Source: Aquincola tertiaricarbonis (lineage in GTDB: Bacteria; Pseudomonadota; Gammaproteobacteria; Burkholderiales; Burkholderiaceae_C). From it: a stretch of 64,000 nucleotides of DNA. This document shows positions 61,807 through 64,000 of this stretch, piece by piece (position 1 is the first letter of the stretch; every line of letters begins with the position of its first letter). The stretch lies in contig NZ_JZUE01000007.1 in the NCBI RefSeq assembly GCF_000969605.1, positions 124,001 through 188,000 on the forward strand, written 5' to 3'. Made by a program: the position numbers and the translations under genes. The notes beneath the pieces were generated by a model. It made no database searches. It was not told where the DNA came from and was given only the letters and a program-made list of their open reading frames with translations.

Positions 61807-64000
61807 ATGCCTCTGCCCACGGCCGACCACAGCCGCTTCGTCCAGCGAATCCGCCGCCGCTATGCCGCCGAGACGGCCCTGCTGCCTGTTGGCATTCCGC
61901 ATGCCGACGCCATCCAGGCGCTGATCGACCGCCTGCTGGCCGATGGCCGGCCGCTGCCCTCGGCACTGCGCGTGGCCCGCCAGGTGGTGCTCGAGCGGCT
62001 GGCGGTGATGGACGTGGAGCAGGCCGCGTCGCTGGACGACGTGACGCACACCATGACCACGCTGGCCGAGGTGACGCTGGAACGCGCCCTCGCCCAGGCC
62101 CGCGCGGACGAGGACGTGCGCCACGGCCCGCCGCTGACGGCCGACGGCCGGCCGGTGGAGCTGTGGATCGTGGGCATGGGCAAGCTGGGGGCACGCGAGC
62201 TGAACGTGTCGTCGGACATCGACCTGATCTACGTCTACGAGGAAGACGGCCAGACCACCGGGCCCGAGCCCATCAGCGCGCATGAGTACTTCGCCAAGGT
62301 GGTGCGCCGCATCCACACGCTGATCGGCGACACCACCGACGACGGCTTTGTCTTCCGCGTCGACCTGATGCTGCGGCCCAACGGCAACTCCGGCCCGCCG
62401 GCCGTCAGCCTGGCCATGCTGGAGGAGTACTTCCAGGTGCAGGGCCGCGAATGGGAACGCTTCGCCTGGCTCAAGAGCCGCGTGGTGGCCCCGCGCGCCG
62501 CGGTGGACAGCGGCCGCGCGCTGCAGCTGCGCGACCTGGTCACGCCCTTCGTCTACCGCCGCTACCTGGACTACGGCGTGTTCGAAGGCCTGCGGCAGCT
62601 GCACCGCAAGATCCGCGAGGAGGCGCAGCGCCGCGCCGCCGGCCGGCCCGAGCGCGCCAACGACGTGAAGCTGTCGCGCGGCGGCATCCGCGAGATCGAG
62701 TTCATCGTGCAGCTGCTGCTGGTGGTGCGCGGCGGGCAGTTCCCCGAGATCCGCACCCGCTCCACGCTGCGCGGTCTGCAGCGCCTGGTGGCGCGTGGGT
62801 TGATGAAGGCCGCCACCGCCGAGCGGCTGGCCGAGGCCTACACCTTCCTGCGCCGGGTGGAGCACCGCATCCAGTTCCTGGACGACCAGCAGACCCACCT
62901 GCTGCCCACCGCCGACCACGACCTGGGCTGGATCGCCGGCAGCCTGGGCCTGGGCACGCCCGACAACCCCTGCGCGCTGCTGCATCACCTGGGCGAGACG
63001 CGCGAGTTCGTCGCCACCGAATTCGATGCGCTGCTGCACGACGGCCAGGCGCCCACGCCCAGCGCGCCGGGCCGCAACGGCTGCCGCACCTGCGGCACCG
63101 GCCCGCTGCCCATCGACAGCGAGACGCTGCACGAGCTGCTGCCCGCGGCGCTGCGCGAGCGGGTGCAGCGCTGGTCGCACAGCCCGCGGGTGCAGGCCCT
63201 GCGCGACGAAAGCAAGCTGCGCCTGGGCCGCCTGGTGCAGCGCGCGGCCAAGCGCATGACCGAAAGCGACTGCACCGGCGACGCGGTGCTGCGCTTCGTC
63301 GACTGGGTGGAGCCGCTGCTGCGCCGCGAGAGCTATCTGGCCCTGCTGGTCGAGCGCCCCGAGGTGCAGACCCGGCTGCTGCACCTGCTGGGCCTGGCCA
63401 AGTGGCCGATGCGCTACCTGATGCGCCATCCCGGCGTGATCGACGAGCTGGCCGACGACCGCCTGCTGCACAGCCGCTTCGACCGCGCCGCCTTCACGCT
63501 GGAGCTGGACGAGCGCTACACGGCCTGGGAGCGCTCGGGCGAGGCTTCGGAGGAAGCGCTGCTGGACACCCTGCGCCGCGCCCACCATGCCGAGGTGTTC
63601 CGCACCCTGGTACGCGACGTGGAGGGCCACATCACCGTGGAGCAGGTGGCCGACGACCTCTCCGCGCTGGCCGATGCCACGCTGGACTGCGCGCTGCGCT
63701 GGGCCTGGCGCCACCTCAAGCAGCGCCACCGCGAGGAGCCGCGTTTCGCCGTCGTGGCCTACGGCAAGCTGGGCGGCAAGGAACTGGGCTACGGCAGCGA
63801 CCTGGACGTGGTGTTCCTCTACGACGCCGAGGGCGAGGCCGACCCCGATGCCGCCAGCGAGGTGTATGGCGCCTTCGTGCGCAAGCTCATCACCTGGCTG
63901 ACGCTGCGCACCGCCGCGGGCGAGCTGTTCGAGATCGACACCGCGCTGCGGCCCAACGGCAACTCCGGCATGCTGGTCACCTCGCTCAATTCGTTCGAGA
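61807..64000 (+). CDS. glnE: Bifunctional glutamine synthetase adenylyltransferase/adenylyl-removing enzyme, N-terminal part
   Basis: The first 731 codons are in the window; the frame is open to base 64000. The first nucleotidyltransferase domain has MGKLGARELNVSSDIDLIYV near residue 125 and VDLMLRPNGNSGPPAVSL. A helical regulatory region with RGGIREIEFIVQLLLVVRGG and a linker follow. The second domain begins near residue 645 (AYGKLGGKELGYGSDLDVVF). Adenylylation and deadenylylation of GlnA couple glutamine synthesis to nitrogen status through PII. The start ATG is at 61807. A long minus-strand frame covers the same DNA and is a shadow. Confidence 0.95.
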   Translation, partial: MPLPTADHSRFVQRIRRRYAAETALLPVGIPHADAIQALIDRLLADGRPLPSALRVARQVVLERLAVMDVEQAASLDDVTHTMTTLAEVTLERALAQARADEDVRHGPPLTADGRPVELWIVGMGKLGARELNVSSDIDLIYVYEEDGQTTGPEPISAHEYFAKVVRRIHTLIGDTTDDGFVFRVDLMLRPNGNSGPPAVSLAMLEEYFQVQGREWERFAWLKSRVVAPRAAVDSGRALQLRDLVTPFVYRRYLDYGVFEGLRQLHRKIREEAQRRAAGRPERANDVKLSRGGIREIEFIVQLLLVVRGGQFPEIRTRSTLRGLQRLVARGLMKAATAERLAEAYTFLRRVEHRIQFLDDQQTHLLPTADHDLGWIAGSLGLGTPDNPCALLHHLGETREFVATEFDALLHDGQAPTPSAPGRNGCRTCGTGPLPIDSETLHELLPAALRERVQRWSHSPRVQALRDESKLRLGRLVQRAAKRMTESDCTGDAVLRFVDWVEPLLRRESYLALLVERPEVQTRLLHLLGLAKWPMRYLMRHPGVIDELADDRLLHSRFDRAAFTLELDERYTAWERSGEASEEALLDTLRRAHHAEVFRTLVRDVEGHITVEQVADDLSALADATLDCALRWAWRHLKQRHREEPRFAVVAYGKLGGKELGYGSDLDVVFLYDAEGEADPDAASEVYGAFVRKLITWLTLRTAAGELFEIDTALRPNGNSGMLVTSLNSFE

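Noticed and set aside
61774-63729. Long open frame of 651 codons on the minus strand over glnE
   Set aside because: It is antisense to a clear GlnE coding frame with recognisable motifs. Its translation is rich in Gln, His and Arg without any domain, as expected from a GC-rich shadow.

Overview
This 64 kb window is a chromosomal segment of a high-GC betaproteobacterium. It most likely belongs to the Burkholderiales, in the Rubrivivax/Leptothrix/Roseateles neighbourhood. The assignment rests on overall gene content and order (NtrY-like kinase with a short regulator beside DUF4390 and rsmB; minCDE; a YhdP/nitrilase pair divergent from glnE; a PEP-CTERM protein beside an exopolysaccharide locus), not on a database search. 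Genes are dense, with many ATGA-type overlaps and frequent GTG/TTG starts. Long antisense open frames are common and are treated as GC-driven shadows.

Layout. 1-1.3 kb: end of an APC-type permease, then tRNA-Leu(CAG) and tRNA-Phe(GAA). 1.3-6.2 kb (minus): rsmB, a secreted DUF4390 protein, an NtrY-like sensor kinase and its short response regulator. 6.3-8.7 kb: folE and a BLUF blue-light sensor (plus), facing queC and a LemA-like protein (minus). 8.8-10.8 kb: minC-minD-minE. 10.9-11.4 kb: a decayed LysR-family regulator, then a stretch with no recognisable gene. 11.8-29.6 kb: a large exopolysaccharide (EPS) locus with acyltransferases, a flippase, five glycosyltransferases, two polymerase/ligase-like membrane proteins, a Wzc-like tyrosine kinase/co-polymerase, a PHP-type phosphatase, a TPR protein and a large exported protein of unknown function. 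It is followed by a PEP-CTERM protein at 29.7 kb.

30.4-39.5 kb: proA, an AEC transporter, a three-lipoprotein operon (CsgG-like, DUF4810, DUF799), topoisomerase III, a SET-domain protein, birA and a SPOR-like protein. 39.5-43.4 kb: two tandem secreted subtilases with Gly-rich/hydrophobic/Arg C-terminal sorting tails. 43.5-47.7 kb: gap and tkt (minus), then speD and a MurU-like nucleotidyltransferase (plus). 47.8-49.3 kb: a PAS-PAS-GGDEF protein. 49.2-55.3 kb: a compact five-gene minus-strand operon encoding SPFH-SHOCT, DUF4178, DUF350, a membrane aminopropyltransferase and a Tat-type FAD oxidoreductase. 55.4-64 kb: a UbiH-like hydroxylase, a nitrilase-family protein, YhdP and the first 731 codons of glnE.

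The most interesting unexplained unit is the SPFH/DUF4178/DUF350/aminopropyltransferase/FAD-oxidoreductase operon. With the nearby speD it could form a membrane-associated polyamine-linked pathway. Secondary points are the exported 631-residue protein and a tiny proline-rich exported peptide inside the EPS locus, the folE-BLUF pair, the paired subtilases, and a SET-domain gene with a 29-bp alternating purine-pyrimidine leader.
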